A stretch of 64,000 nucleotides of DNA from Poecilobothrus nobilitatus (lineage: Eukaryota > Arthropoda > Insecta > Diptera > Dolichopodidae), in contig OX352774.1 of NCBI GenBank assembly GCA_947095535.1, positions 181,038,200-181,102,199 on the forward strand. The letters run 5' to 3'. The first letter of the stretch is position 1; every line of letters starts with the position of its first letter. Both the position numbers and the translations under genes were made by a program. Below, piece by piece: positions 23,516 through 35,159 of the stretch. The notes beneath the pieces are model-generated. The model did no database searches. It saw nothing but the letters and a program-made list of their open reading frames with translations, and had not been told where the DNA came from.

Positions 23516-24070
23516 TTGTTAGATATAATGAATGCAGTGAACATATACAGTGAAATAATAAACTTATGTATAAAATGTATAGAAATATTAGTTACAAAAT
23601 GGAGTACAATTTACAAATTTGGGCTGGTGCCATCCAAAAAGCGCTGGAATATCTCGGTAATATGCAAAACAGAGTTATTCGACTTAATCTCAGTGTTATC
23701 TCAAAGCTTATTCCACTCAGTCATTGCTATACAGTTGGGTCATTGACCTTTTTTTTTATAGATATCTTGTAGAGGAAAACACCTGTTCTAAAGAAATTAA
23801 AGAGTGATGGTACTAATTTTTTCCTACGAGAAATAAAGAGTGCGATAGATACCCACTCTTACATTGTAGAATTTGTAAGATGGCGTAGCAGATAATCTAT
23901 GGAAATTCATTTGTCATGTGAAAGTCGCTCATATGAAACGATAGGCCATCTCTACAGTTCCCTAAAATTGGTTACCCATATATGTGTACAATGTAGTAAA
24001 GTTTAAGAGGAACATTAACATTTTTGTTGAGAATTTCCACCCAAAATTTTTCTACTAATTCTCCGTAATT
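23516..24070 (+). mobile_element. Decayed non-LTR retrotransposon, same family as 2295-2880
   Basis: The 23566-23772 frame reads KMEYNLQIWAGAIQKALEYL, then GNMQNRVIRL, then SKLIPLSHCYTVGSLTFF. This is the standard end of a LINE reverse transcriptase (pattern: LEYxxxIWAGAPKxxLELLDxVQNRVIRL...SKLxPLxHRRxVGxLSLFYRY). Further on, TNFFLREIKSAIDTHSYIVEF fits the next block. The DNA at 23900-24030 aligns with 2622-2745: both start TGGAAATTC(A/G)TTTGT, and both end near GAACATTAACA or GAATATTAACA. Stops and frameshifts are frequent, and this copy is more decayed in its last third than the one at 2.6 kb. Confidence 0.75.
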
Positions 24071-27000
24071 CTAATTTCCTAATTCATATTTCCACAAGAA
24101 TCCAACACAAATTCTTACCCTTAAAACAAAACCGCGCATCAATTGTGCTAATGGTCACATCTTAAAGTCTGGTTTTAAAATAAGTGGTTTTGGTTTGTTA
24201 AAGTTCAACACTATCCCAAAGAATCTAATGCAATTTTCTTCTGGATAATTTTTGAAGTTTTTCACCGACCCCATTAAACATAAATTCGCTAACATACGAA
24301 TCTAACATAAAATTTTTTTGTATAGACGAAGATATATATTTGTATTTAAAATTTTTTAGATATATATTTGTATTTAAAAATGTGAAGAGCACTTCCACAT
24401 TTTAGTGTTTTTTTCTCGATTTTTCTAAATTTAAGTTTAATGGCTTTAAGTTCTCATAATCATAAGTATTACTTTATATTTTATCATCTCTTTATTACTA
24501 CTCGTATACAATTTTTGCAGTTCATTCAAGAGTGTTTACTGATTATTTTACTTAGCAGTCAGAATATTTTAATTCACAATTTCAATATTATCTCCCTTTT
24601 ATCAGCCCCATTCAGTAAATATTTATTTAAAAATTTCTTATCATTTTATAAACAAATTCGTGTGTCCCCTTTTAAAAACAAAATTGTACTTTTTTTTTTT
24701 ATTAATTTTCATTATTATTTTATTTCCTTCTTAAAGATTATTAACTTTTAGCATATGACGTCTTACCGTTAATTCTTGAACGCGTTAAACACTACTCCAA
24801 TTTCATTTGAGTAATTATTAATAAAAAAAAAAATATAATTCTTTTTAATGTCTTTATATTATACTAAAAAAAAAAAAAAAAAAAATAAATAATCTTTAAA
24901 TAAATAATTAGCCATTACTATAATACCTTATTACCTCGTTTATCAAGTTATTTACTTTTATAAAAGGGAGTCGTGCTGATATATAAACATTTTTTTTTTT
25001 AGTATAATTTACTTTAAAAAGTCGTTGTCTTCAATTGACCCAGCACTCCTACCACCTAAACAATCAAATCTCTATAAAAATTTAATCATTGGTATTCTAG
25101 TCAATAATTTTAATTGTGATATAAAATATAAATTGTAAGCAAACAAAATAAAAATTAATCTCATTCTATTTAGAAAATAACCTAGAAGAATAATTTGAAA
25201 TTCAGAATGTGAAGCACGCCATGTTTAAGAAAGAACCCTATTGTGAGATTATCATTTTATTTCTTATTTAGCTGATGTCGCAATATTATCTCGTTTTAAA
25301 ATATTTTTAGATTTGTTTATATCATTGCCCGGCATAATTTATTTCAATTTTAATTTTTTTTTTTTTATTCAAGATTTTAATAAAAATTTCCTTTTGGGCG
25401 AAAATAAGTGTTTTATCGTAGAGTCTATCAGATTTCAACATCTTACCATGCAATGGATTTTTTTTCCTTTTTATATTCTTGTATAAAATTGCGTGAATAT
25501 TGAAATTCATGATAATATACAATACTTTACAAATGAGTTGGGGGGGAAAAACCGTTATTTTCTTTTTTTTAAATCTAGGATAAAAGTCAACAATTTGACC
25601 GCATTCAGTTTTTTATTTTTTTTTTTTTTGTTCTTATTAAGTGTTGTGTGTGTGGTTTAAGCATTCCCTTCACGTTTTTTTTTTCACTTCTATAATCATA
25701 GAGTTTTTTTTTTCTTTTTAACGGTAATGCGTATTTTTAAAGCATTTGATTTAGATGGTGCTGTTGTTGTAATTGTTGTTATTATTTTACATTGTGGTGT
25801 GTTGTAATTAAAAATTATAAATATAAAAGAAAAAGTATAAAATCTTTTAAATTATGAGCATTTCAGAGCTATATAAAAATGAGATTATGAATGCTGATTA
25901 AGAAGAAAAAAGAAAGGAAATCTGGGTCAGAAGATTTTTATTTTTTATTTTTAGTGTGCTTGTATGTTCATTGTCAGGCTTTACTCTATCTAGGGATAAT
26001 GAACAAAAAAAGGAGGTGAATATTTTTTTCGTTTCTTTTTGAGTTCAAAGCGTGGTAATTGGAATAATGTGTTTTTTCTACGAGTTATCACGTGATTAAA
26101 AATTATGCGTTCTGAAAAAGGATGTTCATTGAATTTTATGGGTAAATAGGATTTGGGACTTTGGAATTTTTTTTTTTTTTTCTTTTTTATTTAGCCTTTT
26201 TGTTGTTCCATTTTTTTGTGTTTTTTATTCTGTGTAAAAGAAAAAAGAAAAAATAAAGTAAGTATTAATGATGCGCCTTATTAAGTTTAGAAGGAAACAA
26301 GATGTTTTAAGGATAATTAGATTGATATGGAATATTAATAGAAGCATTTTAAAAATTAATAATCTTTTTTTGCAGAAGTGCAGATGGAAATTTACAATTT
26401 GATGGAAAATCGGAAGTTATTTACACTTTTAAGTATTTTAAAACGGTTTAAGAGTTTCATTTTCCCACCAAAATCTATTTTCCTAAAAATGAATGTTTGT
26501 TTTGATATATGTTAATTTTTATCCATGTATTAAAGCTGAAGAAACTTACATTTGTTGATTACCTGTTTCAAATGATGTATTATTGTAATAAAAGCAAGTA
26601 TCCTTTTATAAAATATGATTGTACTAAAATAAATTTCACATCCATAGTCTATACATGTTTTGATATGTTTAGTTAAATTTTATAAGGGATACTCCCTCCG
26701 ATGCTTACCTAATTCGATCTATATAAAATAAAAAAAACATTTGAAAAGGGAAACAGTATAGGTGAAATGATTTATGATAATTTTTGAGCTAACAGGTTAC
26801 AATAATATTCAATTTAATTTTGATTTCATATTTTTATATTCTGTATATACGTACATATTGATTCTAGTACCTATATGCACGTCCCACGTTCTCTACTAAT
26901 TTTTATATGATTTAAATTGATTGATGATTTTTCATTTTAGAAAAAACTAAAAACAAAAAACATCTATCTGAACTTCAATTTATCATCCTCTGTTTGATAT

Positions 27001-28444
27001 TTAATTTTCTTTTTGTTTTTTTTGAATTTTTTCAGATTTATACAGATTCTAATGGATCCGTTTTCAAACATTCATTCTGTCATCATATTATTATATAGAA
27101 GAATTGAATTTGGAAGAGGAATAACTGTTTTCTAGGATAAAAAATAATTTTTCATTTTTTTTTTTTTTTGTAATAAACTCATTGAACAAAGTAGAAAATT
27201 CCCATCATAACAAAAAATGGCAGTAAAGAAAAATAACAACAAAATATTTGTCCCAGAAGGATATCAGGATCTATTTATCACACAACTATACCACAGAATT
27301 ATTATACTAAATAAATAATACATATATGAAAAATCGAATTAATGTTATTGGCGATTTTAATCCATTGGTCAACCGGAAAAATTATATTTGATTTTATTTT
27401 GATGTGATGTTAATTTGAATCAATTTTTCATAATCATAGTAGTGAATGGATATCTTCCAATACCTAAAATAAAAAGGAAAAGAAGACTGAAAATATGAAT
27501 TTGTAAATTTATATTTGTTTTTAACTTATAAAATAAAATTATTTAAGTATGTACTCAATAGAAAAACATTTCATCTGTAATTATTTTTGTTATATCATTA
27601 GTTTAAAGCTTATGGTTTTTCAACAGTTTTAACTAAAACATTTTTAGTTCAACAATAAATTTTGAATTCATTTTTAGAGTCTTTTGAGACTTTTCCTGAA
27701 AAATGAAATTAATGAAATGTTGATAAAATCATTTACCTTAAAATAAATTTTGATACTTACTTGTAAAACGATAATTGTTTTTGAAGGCGGTTTTATAAAA
27801 ACCTTTAGATGCGGTTTAACCTTTGAACGCGTAATAGCTTTTAGAGAGGTTTGGTTTAGATAAACTTTCACAAAAAGTTCAGAATTTATTTGAAATATTA
27901 ATATTTACTGCAAAAGTTCATTTACAACAATATTTTTTAATTAAAAATATCATTCGTTTTAAAAATAAATTATAGTAACGACAGTTTGTCTGAATCAAAT
28001 AACTTTAAAACAACTTTCAAAAAAAAAACTTGTAATATACATAATTAAATAAACAGAACAGAATGTTATAGAACCTATTAAAAGGTTTATTTTAGGTTCT
28101 TTCGATTCACATCAAGGGTGATTTGAATTATTTATGTAACAATACAATGAACATATTGTCTACTAGAGTACATCCGCTATCTTATAAAATGTGATCTTTC
28201 TGTGCGAACTTGTCTTTGGAGGTGCGCAGAAAGATTCCAAATTTTTTATTTTTAGTCTATCTATTTTAAAATAAATCATTATTGAATATATTAAACCTAT
28301 TGAACATCATTCAATAACTTTTCAATCAGTTTTCTTCAACATCTCTAAAAACTACTCTATGTTCTTAAGTCAAAGTTTTAGATTCTATCAATTTCAATAT
28401 GTATGGTTATATCTTTTGTTAAAATTATTTTTGAGAAGTTAGTT
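24071..28444. other. A+T-rich non-coding DNA
   Basis: No exon found. A short tandem duplication of GATATATATTTGTATTTAAA lies near 24325-24380. On the minus strand, TTTTGCAG (near 27909) and CAAGTAAGTATC (near 27757) frame about 150 bases resembling acceptor and donor borders. The main open frame across them has a TAA directly after the acceptor, so I do not call an exon. A hairpin with arms near ATCTTTCTGTGCG and TGCGCAGAAAGAT is at about 28193-28234. Confidence 0.4.
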
Positions 28445-28546
28445 GTAGTATATTGTAATATATAATGTATACAGCAACCCTCATGTACATATGTCAATTG
28501 TCAAGTGTAGCAGGATTGCTGTACATTATATACTACAATATACTAC
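28445..28546. mobile_element. 102-bp hairpin element (small MITE-like)
   Basis: The left arm 28445-28477 (GTAGTATATTGTAATATATA...CAGCAA) and right arm 28516-28546 (TTGCTGTACATTATATACTA...CTAC) are near-perfect complements over about 31 bases, with a 38-base loop. The tetranucleotide AGTT lies directly on both sides (28441-28444 and 28547-28550), a possible target duplication. An RNA hairpin is an alternative reading. Confidence 0.55.
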
Positions 28547-28849
28547 AGTTGGTAGTCAATTTTAAGACAAATTAATTATGTTATGATCAACATTATAGTA
28601 TAGCACAAGTTTCAAAATGACAACATTTTTTTATGGCTTGGGAATTATTTTCTGAGCTCAAAAATCTTAATTAAAAAAAGTAAATAATTAATCCATAACA
28701 GAAGACGACATTTTCTCATATTTTCTATTAACTGCAAAATCTAGGTGTAGTAATTTCTAAGTATCTGCAAAACATTAAGAAAGGTGTGTAAACCACTTTT
28801 AATGTAAAAAGTACAAATGAAACATTTTAATGCTACATTACTGTAAATA

Positions 28850-29229
28850 CTGCTAGAGTAATGGCGTTAATAATAGGTCAGTAGTCGATAGGAACGCATG
28901 ATGTCAGAATGGATATTCTTTATAACGCACAGCAAGCTGCAAAGAGGAATTTTTGATGGAAACTCTGCATCACTTTCTTTACGAATATCCGGTGCTAGCT
29001 AAGGTCAAACAGAAAATCTTTATATTCACCTATTTTCTCAGATATAAAACAGTTTTCCGTAAGAAAAATTGGACAACTAGTGCTGAACTTACGGACTGGT
29101 TATAGAATATAGTTAACAACTAAAAATTTAAAAGAATGTCATCAAAAGTACACCTTGTGTCGCTGGTAATAGAAAACATAGTTTACAACCAAAAATACAA
29201 GGGAATAGTATCAAAATGACATTTTGTCT
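28850..29229 (+). mobile_element. Decayed LINE, post-RNase H region with tandemly duplicated 3' end
   Basis: The plus-strand reading gives VMALIIGQ-stop-SIGTHDVRMDILYNAQ (about 28859-28926), then EEFLMETLHHFLYEYPVLAK (about 28945-29005). RNase H-type LINEs show ALITGHCPxGxHAxRMGL followed by a Cys-rich EEETLxHFLxECPAL block. One Cys of ECPAL is replaced (EYPVL), and stops and a frameshift are present. From 29094 to 29229 a unit of about 68 bases is repeated twice (CTGGT(T/A)ATAGAA...TATCAAAA(G/T)(T/G)ACA...TTGTGT/TTGTCT), probably a duplicated 3' untranslated part. Confidence 0.6.
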
Positions 29230-30210
29230 GTTCTAATTGTGGTCTAGTGATAGATTTCTCATTGCTCTCTGCAACCATGTAAACCAACCAAAACAACTCA
29301 TAACAGCATCACATCAGTTCGCTACAGTTCAAATTTATCAAATAAAACACAATATGTTTTTTTTTTATTTTACATACATAATTGGTTCAACACATTGTTT
29401 TTATTTAAATGTTTCTTTCTCTTTTTTGTTTTTTTTTTTTTATATTAATAATAATAATAATTTTTTTTTTCTCAATATTTTGTATTTTTTTTATTTTTTA
29501 CATAATTCAAATTTTACTTTTATTTTAACTTAATTGTTTTACAAATATATTTTTTTTTTTATTTAATCATTACATACTTATATTTTTCTGTATAAATTGT
29601 TCATTTTTTTTTTCTTTTTTTGTATTTTTTTTTTTTTGTATTTTAAAGATTTAAATTTAAATTTGATAAAAATTAATTCAATATGTTTTTTAAATTTAAT
29701 TTTAAATTTTTAAATTGAATTTACTAAAATAATACATGTTAATATAATTATACATAAATTACTTAAAGTCTAAATAACAATCACAGCAGAACAATTTTTT
29801 TAAATATTATATTTTTTTTTTTATTTTTATAATAATTATATTAATAACTTTTTTTTTTCTTTTTTTTAAATATTATATTAAAAATAAAATGAATGAAATA
29901 TTTTAAGATAAAATAATAATAATTAAATACAATAATAAGAGGGGGTGAGGGATGGTGGAAATTTTTGTGATTTCAATTTTGTGATGTGAACAATTAATAA
30001 ATTTTTTTTTTAATTACAAAAACCAAAAAAACAAAATTCAAAATGGTTTCCTATAAGAAAATTGCATGAATTCTACAATTTCAAACGAATAATGGACCAA
30101 ATATTAATAATATTCTAATTTTATATCAATTTTTATGAAAAATTGAGATATGAGGCATAAAACCATATAAAAACATTTTTAAAAAGCATGAAAATTGAAG
30201 ATAATCATTA
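29230..30210. other. A+T-rich non-coding DNA
   Basis: T-rich on the plus strand from 29350 to 29880. The open frame at 29237-29533 is mostly Phe and Asn from T and AAT runs. Nothing recognised. Confidence 0.5.
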
Positions 30211-30213
30211 TTA

Positions 30214-30485
30214 AGGTGATGACCCAATTGTCGCGACGCTTTAGAAGTATAAGTAGAATACATTGATTTAAATGGAACTTGTCCAAATAGAACAGTGACG
30301 CTAGAAGCGCCGCACGAAACCACGCTAGAGTAGATCAACTTTTTACTTTTAGTCGCGTTGACAACAAATTTTTTTGTTTTTTTTTATTTTATATTGGTTG
30401 TTGGTCATAAAGCAACGCTAGCATTTGGTTTTTATTTTATTTAGAAAGCAACGCTAGAAGCAACGCTAAAATTGGGTCCTCACCT
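30214..30485 (-). mobile_element. PIF/Harbinger-like MITE, copy B
   Basis: This 272-bp insertion has ends AGGTGATGACCCAAT and (complemented) AGGTGAGGACCCAAT, flanked by TTA at 30211-30213 and 30486-30488. It is the reverse complement of copy A at 12393-12717. Shared blocks include CTTCTAGCGTTGC, CCAACAACCA.TATAAAATAA, TTTTATTGTCAACG-like sequence and TTCCATTTAAATCAATGTAT. The minus-strand open frame at 30126-30338 runs across its boundary and is chance. Confidence 0.85.
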
Positions 30486-30488
30486 TTA

Positions 30489-30655
30489 GTGCTAAATTTA
30501 TTGCTTCGGAAATTTTTTGCCGCATTTGTTTTTTCAGAAAAGAAATTCTCTCTCTGACGCTTCATTGGCTGTGTTTAGGTGAATGAAGCAATGATTAATT
30601 GCAGCGCTACAAAAATTTCACGGAACGTTTTACGCGCAAAATTTAAATAAGTCTA
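30489..30655. repeat. Possible second foldback adjoining MITE copy B
   Basis: Two weakly similar inverted blocks, CGGAAATTTTTTGCCGCATTTG near 30507 and the complement of a segment near 30600-30630 (CCGTGAAATTTTTGTAGCGC), flank a G+C-richer centre containing GCTTCATTGGC and GAATGAAGCAATG. Similarity is partial and no target duplication was found. Confidence 0.25.
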
Positions 30656-32057
30656 TAATAATAATATCGGATTTAAAAAAAAAAAAACAAAACTTTATTT
30701 GAAAAACTTAATTGAATATCCAATCTTTTAAAGGATTTAAAGGATTACAATACATAGAAAAGATTTTAGATATTAGGTACATATGTATATTGAAACTTAT
30801 GAATTCTCAAATAATTACGCTTAAAAAGATTTTATTTATTGAATATTAACAGTTTGAAGTTTATTGATATGACAAGCATATTTTTAGTAAGATTAAAAGT
30901 TTAGTTTTGTACTTGGAAAAAAAAAAAAAAAATTCCTGAAAAATCTTAAGAATAATCAAAGCAAGAAAACAGATAATAAGCAAAAATTTATAATTAGAAT
31001 AATTAATGAAGATTTGGTCCATTATTCTATTAAAAAAAAAAAAAATTTTCATTCAATTAAAAAATCATTTTCCCAATTAACTTTTTTCTCAACATTTTTT
31101 TTTTTATGCGTTTCCATTTTTTCTGTTTTAATTTTTGTTTTTTTTTTTTTTTTATATATGAACATTTGAAACATTTATTAAATTATATTATTTTCTTTTA
31201 ATTAATTTAATTATGTTATTTTTTATTATTTTTCTTTTTTTTTTCATATAACTTACATATGGGTATATATAAATTATCATACAAGTATAATAATATGTCA
31301 GTATATATAAATGTCATATAAACATAATATTCATTCTATACATACCTAATATTTTTCTTTGTTTTTTTTTGTTTTTATTTTTGTTTTTTTTTTTTCCTAC
31401 TAATAATAATGATAATAATAATAATTTAATTATAATTTTAATTTTTTTTTAATATAAATATTATGTATTTAAAAGTAAATGTTTGTATATGTGTATGTGT
31501 GAATGATTTTCTCTAAAAGGCGCATTATTATTACAAACTATTGTATATAATATGTACGAATGTATGGATATTATGTAACAATATAGAATATAAGTATGTA
31601 TGTATGTATATACATAATATTATGTTATACTATTGAAATTAGCCAGATAACATTTTAATATAAAGTATAGGTAATATTGGGATAATAAATCAAGGAAATA
31701 TTTATATATATTATATATATATAATATACAAATATCTACCTATTTAAGTAGATATTTAATTGTATATAATATTTATATATACATACATATAGTTTGAAAC
31801 AAAGGTAACAATGTAGATAGTATTTATATATGATGTGAATATTAATTAGATTATCTACTATATATGCTTATATAGGATTTTTTGTATTATATCATAGGTT
31901 TACAATTAGATTTATTTTATTTTATGATAATTTATTTAATTATAAAATTTTTAAGTGCTGCCAAACATCAAAATAAATTTTATTAACTACATTATTATAT
32001 ATGTAGGTATTGTAAAAGTTTGAAAAAAAAAGATAGATTTCATATTAATTTAATTAG
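30656..32057. other. A+T-rich non-coding DNA with microsatellites
   Basis: Poly-A and poly-T runs, ATA and TATG repeats (31570-31800). No exon recognised. The minus-strand frame at 30861-31052 is Phe/Ile/Leu low complexity. Confidence 0.5.
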
Positions 32058-32059
32058 TA

Positions 32060-32635
32060 CAGTGGAACTTCCCTAACTGGTACCTTCCTAAACTCGAACT
32101 TCTTCTGAACTCGAACTATTTTGATGCATTTAAAATTTTGTTTCCATTGTTTATATTAATTAGTTTCTCTAACTAGAAAATCTCTTTAAATCGAACTTTT
32201 CTCTTACTCGAACTATTTAATGTCATTTTGAGTAAAAAAAATTTTCTTAACTCGAACTTTTTGTTGAAATAAATTGAAAACAAAATATAACTTTTGTTAT
32301 TCTTTTTGTTTTTTTTTTTATTATTATCGTCTAATTTCAGTTTTAGTTTTCATCTTTATTTTGTTAACATGATGTGCATGTAGGTACATAGTTGTATATA
32401 TTTACATATTTGACAGTTAAAACATTCAGTTCAGGCAAATAACATATTTTTTTGTGTTCGTTGGAAATTTGAAAATTAAAATGGCCGATAGAAAATTAAA
32501 ATATTTATGTTTAAAAGAAAAAATTAATTTAATTATGCTTTGTGCAATTTTTTTTAATTCTCTATTACTCGATTTCTCTTTAACTCGAACCAATTTCCGA
32601 ACATTTAGAAAGTTCAAGTTATAGAAGTTTCACTG
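32060..32635 (+). mobile_element. Pogo/Tigger-like deletion derivative (Tc1/mariner superfamily)
   Basis: This 576-bp element is flanked by TA on both sides (32058-32059 and 32636-32637). It has terminal inverted repeats starting CAGTGGAACTTCCCTAACT on the left and CAGTGAAACTTCTATAACTT on the complemented right. AACTCGAACT-type motifs repeat beneath both ends (about 32093-32260 on the left, 32580-32590 on the right). The CAGTGGAAC start, the TA duplication and the CTCGAACT motifs are features of pogo/Tigger elements. It keeps the start of a transposase ORF at 32481 that runs straight into the right terminal repeat, so the middle of the element has been deleted. Confidence 0.8.
32481..32624 (+). 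pseudogene. Truncated pogo-like transposase N-terminus (CENP-B-type helix-turn-helix start)
   Basis: ATG at 32481 opens 47 codons reading MADRKLKYLCLKEKINLI before continuing into terminal-repeat sequence (stop 32622-32624). Pogo/Tigger and CENP-B proteins begin with a basic (K/R)RK..LTLEEK(V/I).(V/I)I segment that forms the first helix of the DNA-binding domain. The fit in position and pattern is good, but the remaining helices, the second DNA-binding half and the DDD catalytic core are missing. The last 20 or so codons are the right terminal repeat read in frame. Confidence 0.65.
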
Positions 32636-33046
32636 TACATATATATATATTTTATTGTTTTAAATGCATAATACAATTTTGTTTAAATGCATTGCATACT
32701 ACGAGTACCATTTGATACAATAATTATTGTTATGTAAAAATTTTTTTTTATAATTTATATATGCGTATATAATGTATGCAAAATCCTCAGAGATAATTTA
32801 CCTAAACTATTTTTTTATTGATAATCTAATTAATTAAGATAATATTGCAAGGTTTTCATTATGAAAACAAAAATTAAATATATTAAAATTTATGAAGAAA
32901 AATTTAAATTAATTGTGTTTTAAGTTTTTTTGTAAGTTTCATATGTACTGAAATTTTTTGGATGTTACCATGCATCGAAAAAATTGACAGTAAATAAAAA
33001 TTTTTTTATTATAAATAATAATAATAGAAGTCTTCACGTGCAAACT

Positions 33047-33216
33047 GGACCCTATTACATTAAACACTTATCACACTAATCAAATAATCATTTTTTTGAT
33101 AAGTTTTTCTTGCACTAAAACCATATTTGGTAACTCAATAAACACTCATTTATAAAAAAAAAAAAAAAAGAAATCATTATTTCATTAGTGATAAGTGATT
33201 TGTGTAATATAGCGCC
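33047..33216. mobile_element. Foldback/MITE with arms of about 50 bp
   Basis: The left arm 33047-33098 (GGACCCTATTACATTAAACA and on) matches the complement of 33168-33216 (GGCGCTATATTACACAAATC and on). The shared inner blocks are CACTTATCAC, CTAAT and AAATAAT(C/G)ATTT. Mismatches and short indels are scattered, and the spacer is about 70 bases. I could not define a target duplication. Confidence 0.6.
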
Positions 33217-33425
33217 GTCGTCTTGTAATAAAGGATCAAAGGATTGGTGGAAATTGTTAACAGAAATTGTTGTTTTTTTTCATGTATAAAAAATATTCAT
33301 CGATATTTTATCCTTGTCTAACATATCTTAGATTTCAACTCTAATACATATTCTTTTTAATATATACTCTTGTATATATATTTAAAGTTACCAAAATTAA
33401 TATTTTTTTAAAAAAAAAAATAATA

Positions 33426-33485
33426 CTAATCAACATTTCTGGAAAGATACCAATCAACATTTCTTTAAGCCAATCAATATTTCAG
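33426..33485. repeat. Three imperfect tandem units of about 22 bp
   Basis: The units begin (C/A)(C/T)AATCAACATTTCT, CCAATCAACATTTCT and CCAATCAATATTTC at about 33426, 33450 and 33470. Confidence 0.65.
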
Positions 33486-35006
33486 CGGTATGTGTAAATT
33501 TTTCACTTTACAATTGAAATTTTGCATTAGGTCGTTCACATAATGCAGCATTTTCAAATTTTCTTTTCCTTCGATGCACTTTTTACACTTGAAGATCCCT
33601 TTAATATTAATTATAGAAATGGATATGGAAAAATTTAATCAGGTTTAATTCTATTTATCAATTATATTTTACCGCTAATTCAGAATAATGTAAATTTTCA
33701 TTTAGTACTTGACTAAAATTTTTCAGTTTTCATTTAGTAGGTATATATACGGGATCCTTAAAATGATTTTAAAACGTTAAAACAGAATTGTTTTTTTTTT
33801 TTTTTAACTTTTTGTTAGTGTAACAAAATTTAAAACGCTAAGAAAACAAAATATTTTTTTTGAAACTTTTTGTTTTCATATCTGGCAACACTTATTTAAT
33901 TATATAATTTAATTTTTTTTTAATAATTATTTAATACACTGAATGAACTAACTATTTGAATTGAATATATTAAAGGAGCAGAAAAAATTGTTTTATTAAT
34001 ATTTGGCTGGGATAGTTTTAAAATATGTTATTGTTGTTGTTGTATGTAATTTTGTAGTCCTATATAAATTTTTATATATATATATATATATAGAGAAAAT
34101 GACACATGAATGTCTTCTTTTTCTATTTTTTTTTTTGTAATTTTTATTTTTTTTTTTGTTTTTAACCTTTTTCTATTTTTTAAATAGATTTTAAAATTAA
34201 TATTAATTTTATTTTATTTTTATAAAATAATTATTAAAAAAACTCATAAGCTTCCATTTTGTTTATTTTTTTTTTTTTTTTAATAAAAATAAATTAATTA
34301 ATTTCTTTAAGTGTAAATTTTTGGTATTTTTTTGGAAGTTTTTTTTTTTTCTTTTTCTTTTTTTTTTCTTTATTTTTTTCTTTTTTTTTTTATATATTAT
34401 ATAATATTATAATGGTATATAATATTTTTAATTTTTTAATTAATATATAGAAAATTAATTAAATGGTTGAAAAAAAAATAAAATAAAAAATAGAAAACGA
34501 AAAATAAAAACATTTCTTATATAACTTAAATATTTTTCTTTCATTTATCAAATTTAATAATAATAATAATAAAAAAAACATAATTAATTAATTAATTAAT
34601 TAATAATTAATAACATTTTAAATATTTATATTATAATATATACATATATAAATTTTTGTTCACTTTTTTGTTTTTTTTTGTTTTTAGTACATTTATATTT
34701 AAATATGTATTAAAATTAGGTATTTAATAATTAGTTAATTTCTTAGTACATATATAGAATTCAGTTTTTTTTTTTTTTTTTTTTAGGCTATAGATTCAGA
34801 ATTTTATTTTTGTTTTTTTTTTTTTCTTATTTTAATTTTTTTTTTGTATGAAAAATTTTTAAACATAAAAATATATAGAAAGTTTTGCATTTACACTTAA
34901 TTTTGCATTTTTTTTTTTAAATTTAAATATTTTATCTAGTTTTTTAATTTTTAAATTTCTTATCTTGTATTATATATTTTTATTTTTTCTTTATTTACTG
35001 TTATTT
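33486..35006. other. Downstream of the Rap-GAP gene; A+T-rich
   Basis: On the minus strand this follows the Rap-GAP stop codon, so the part nearest 35006 is its 3' UTR. It is almost entirely A/T homopolymers, ATT repeats and a (TA)n run at about 34076-34092. The end of the transcript cannot be fixed by eye. Confidence 0.45.
34990..34995 (-). promoter_or_regulatory. Candidate polyadenylation hexamer AATAAA
   Basis: TTTATT on the plus strand (AATAAA on the minus strand) lies 12 bases after the Rap-GAP stop codon. Such hexamers arise often by chance in this composition, and more lie further down, so this is only the nearest candidate. Confidence 0.2.
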
Positions 35007-35159
35007 TTAAATTGGTGAAATCGGTCCGGTTACCTCTGATTCTGGCATATATTCTTTTAAAAGATCTCTCAGTCGTAAAATTTCTTTACCGGCTGCAGCC
35101 AAATCACCCTGTAATGATAATTCACGTTCACGTAATCTTTTGATATCCCTCTGACATGT
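35007..35159 (-). CDS. Rapgap1: Rap1 GTPase-activating protein, terminal exon
   Basis: The acceptor TTTTATTAG|ACATGT (AG at 35161-35160) starts a 153-base exon of 50 codons plus TAA (35009-35007), in phase 0 with the exon ending at 35290. It encodes TCQRDIKRLRERELSLQGDL and then AAGKEILRLRDLLKEYMPE, followed by SEVTGPISPI. The Leu spacing and alternating charge make it a coiled coil continuing SLRQEVTRLKCDKLDLLRQN at the end of the previous exon. This exon was inferred by reading splice borders. It is separated from the previous exon by a 130-base A+T-rich intron. The coiled coil is a likely protein-protein or self-association segment (inference). Confidence 0.9.
   Translation of the reverse strand, partial: TCQRDIKRLRERELSLQGDLAAAGKEILRLRDLLKEYMPESEVTGPISPI

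Noticed and set aside
27757..27909. Possible minus-strand exon between TTTTGCAG and CAAGTAAGT
   Set aside because: The main open frame across it has TAA immediately after the acceptor and no ATG. The borders alone are not enough in this composition.
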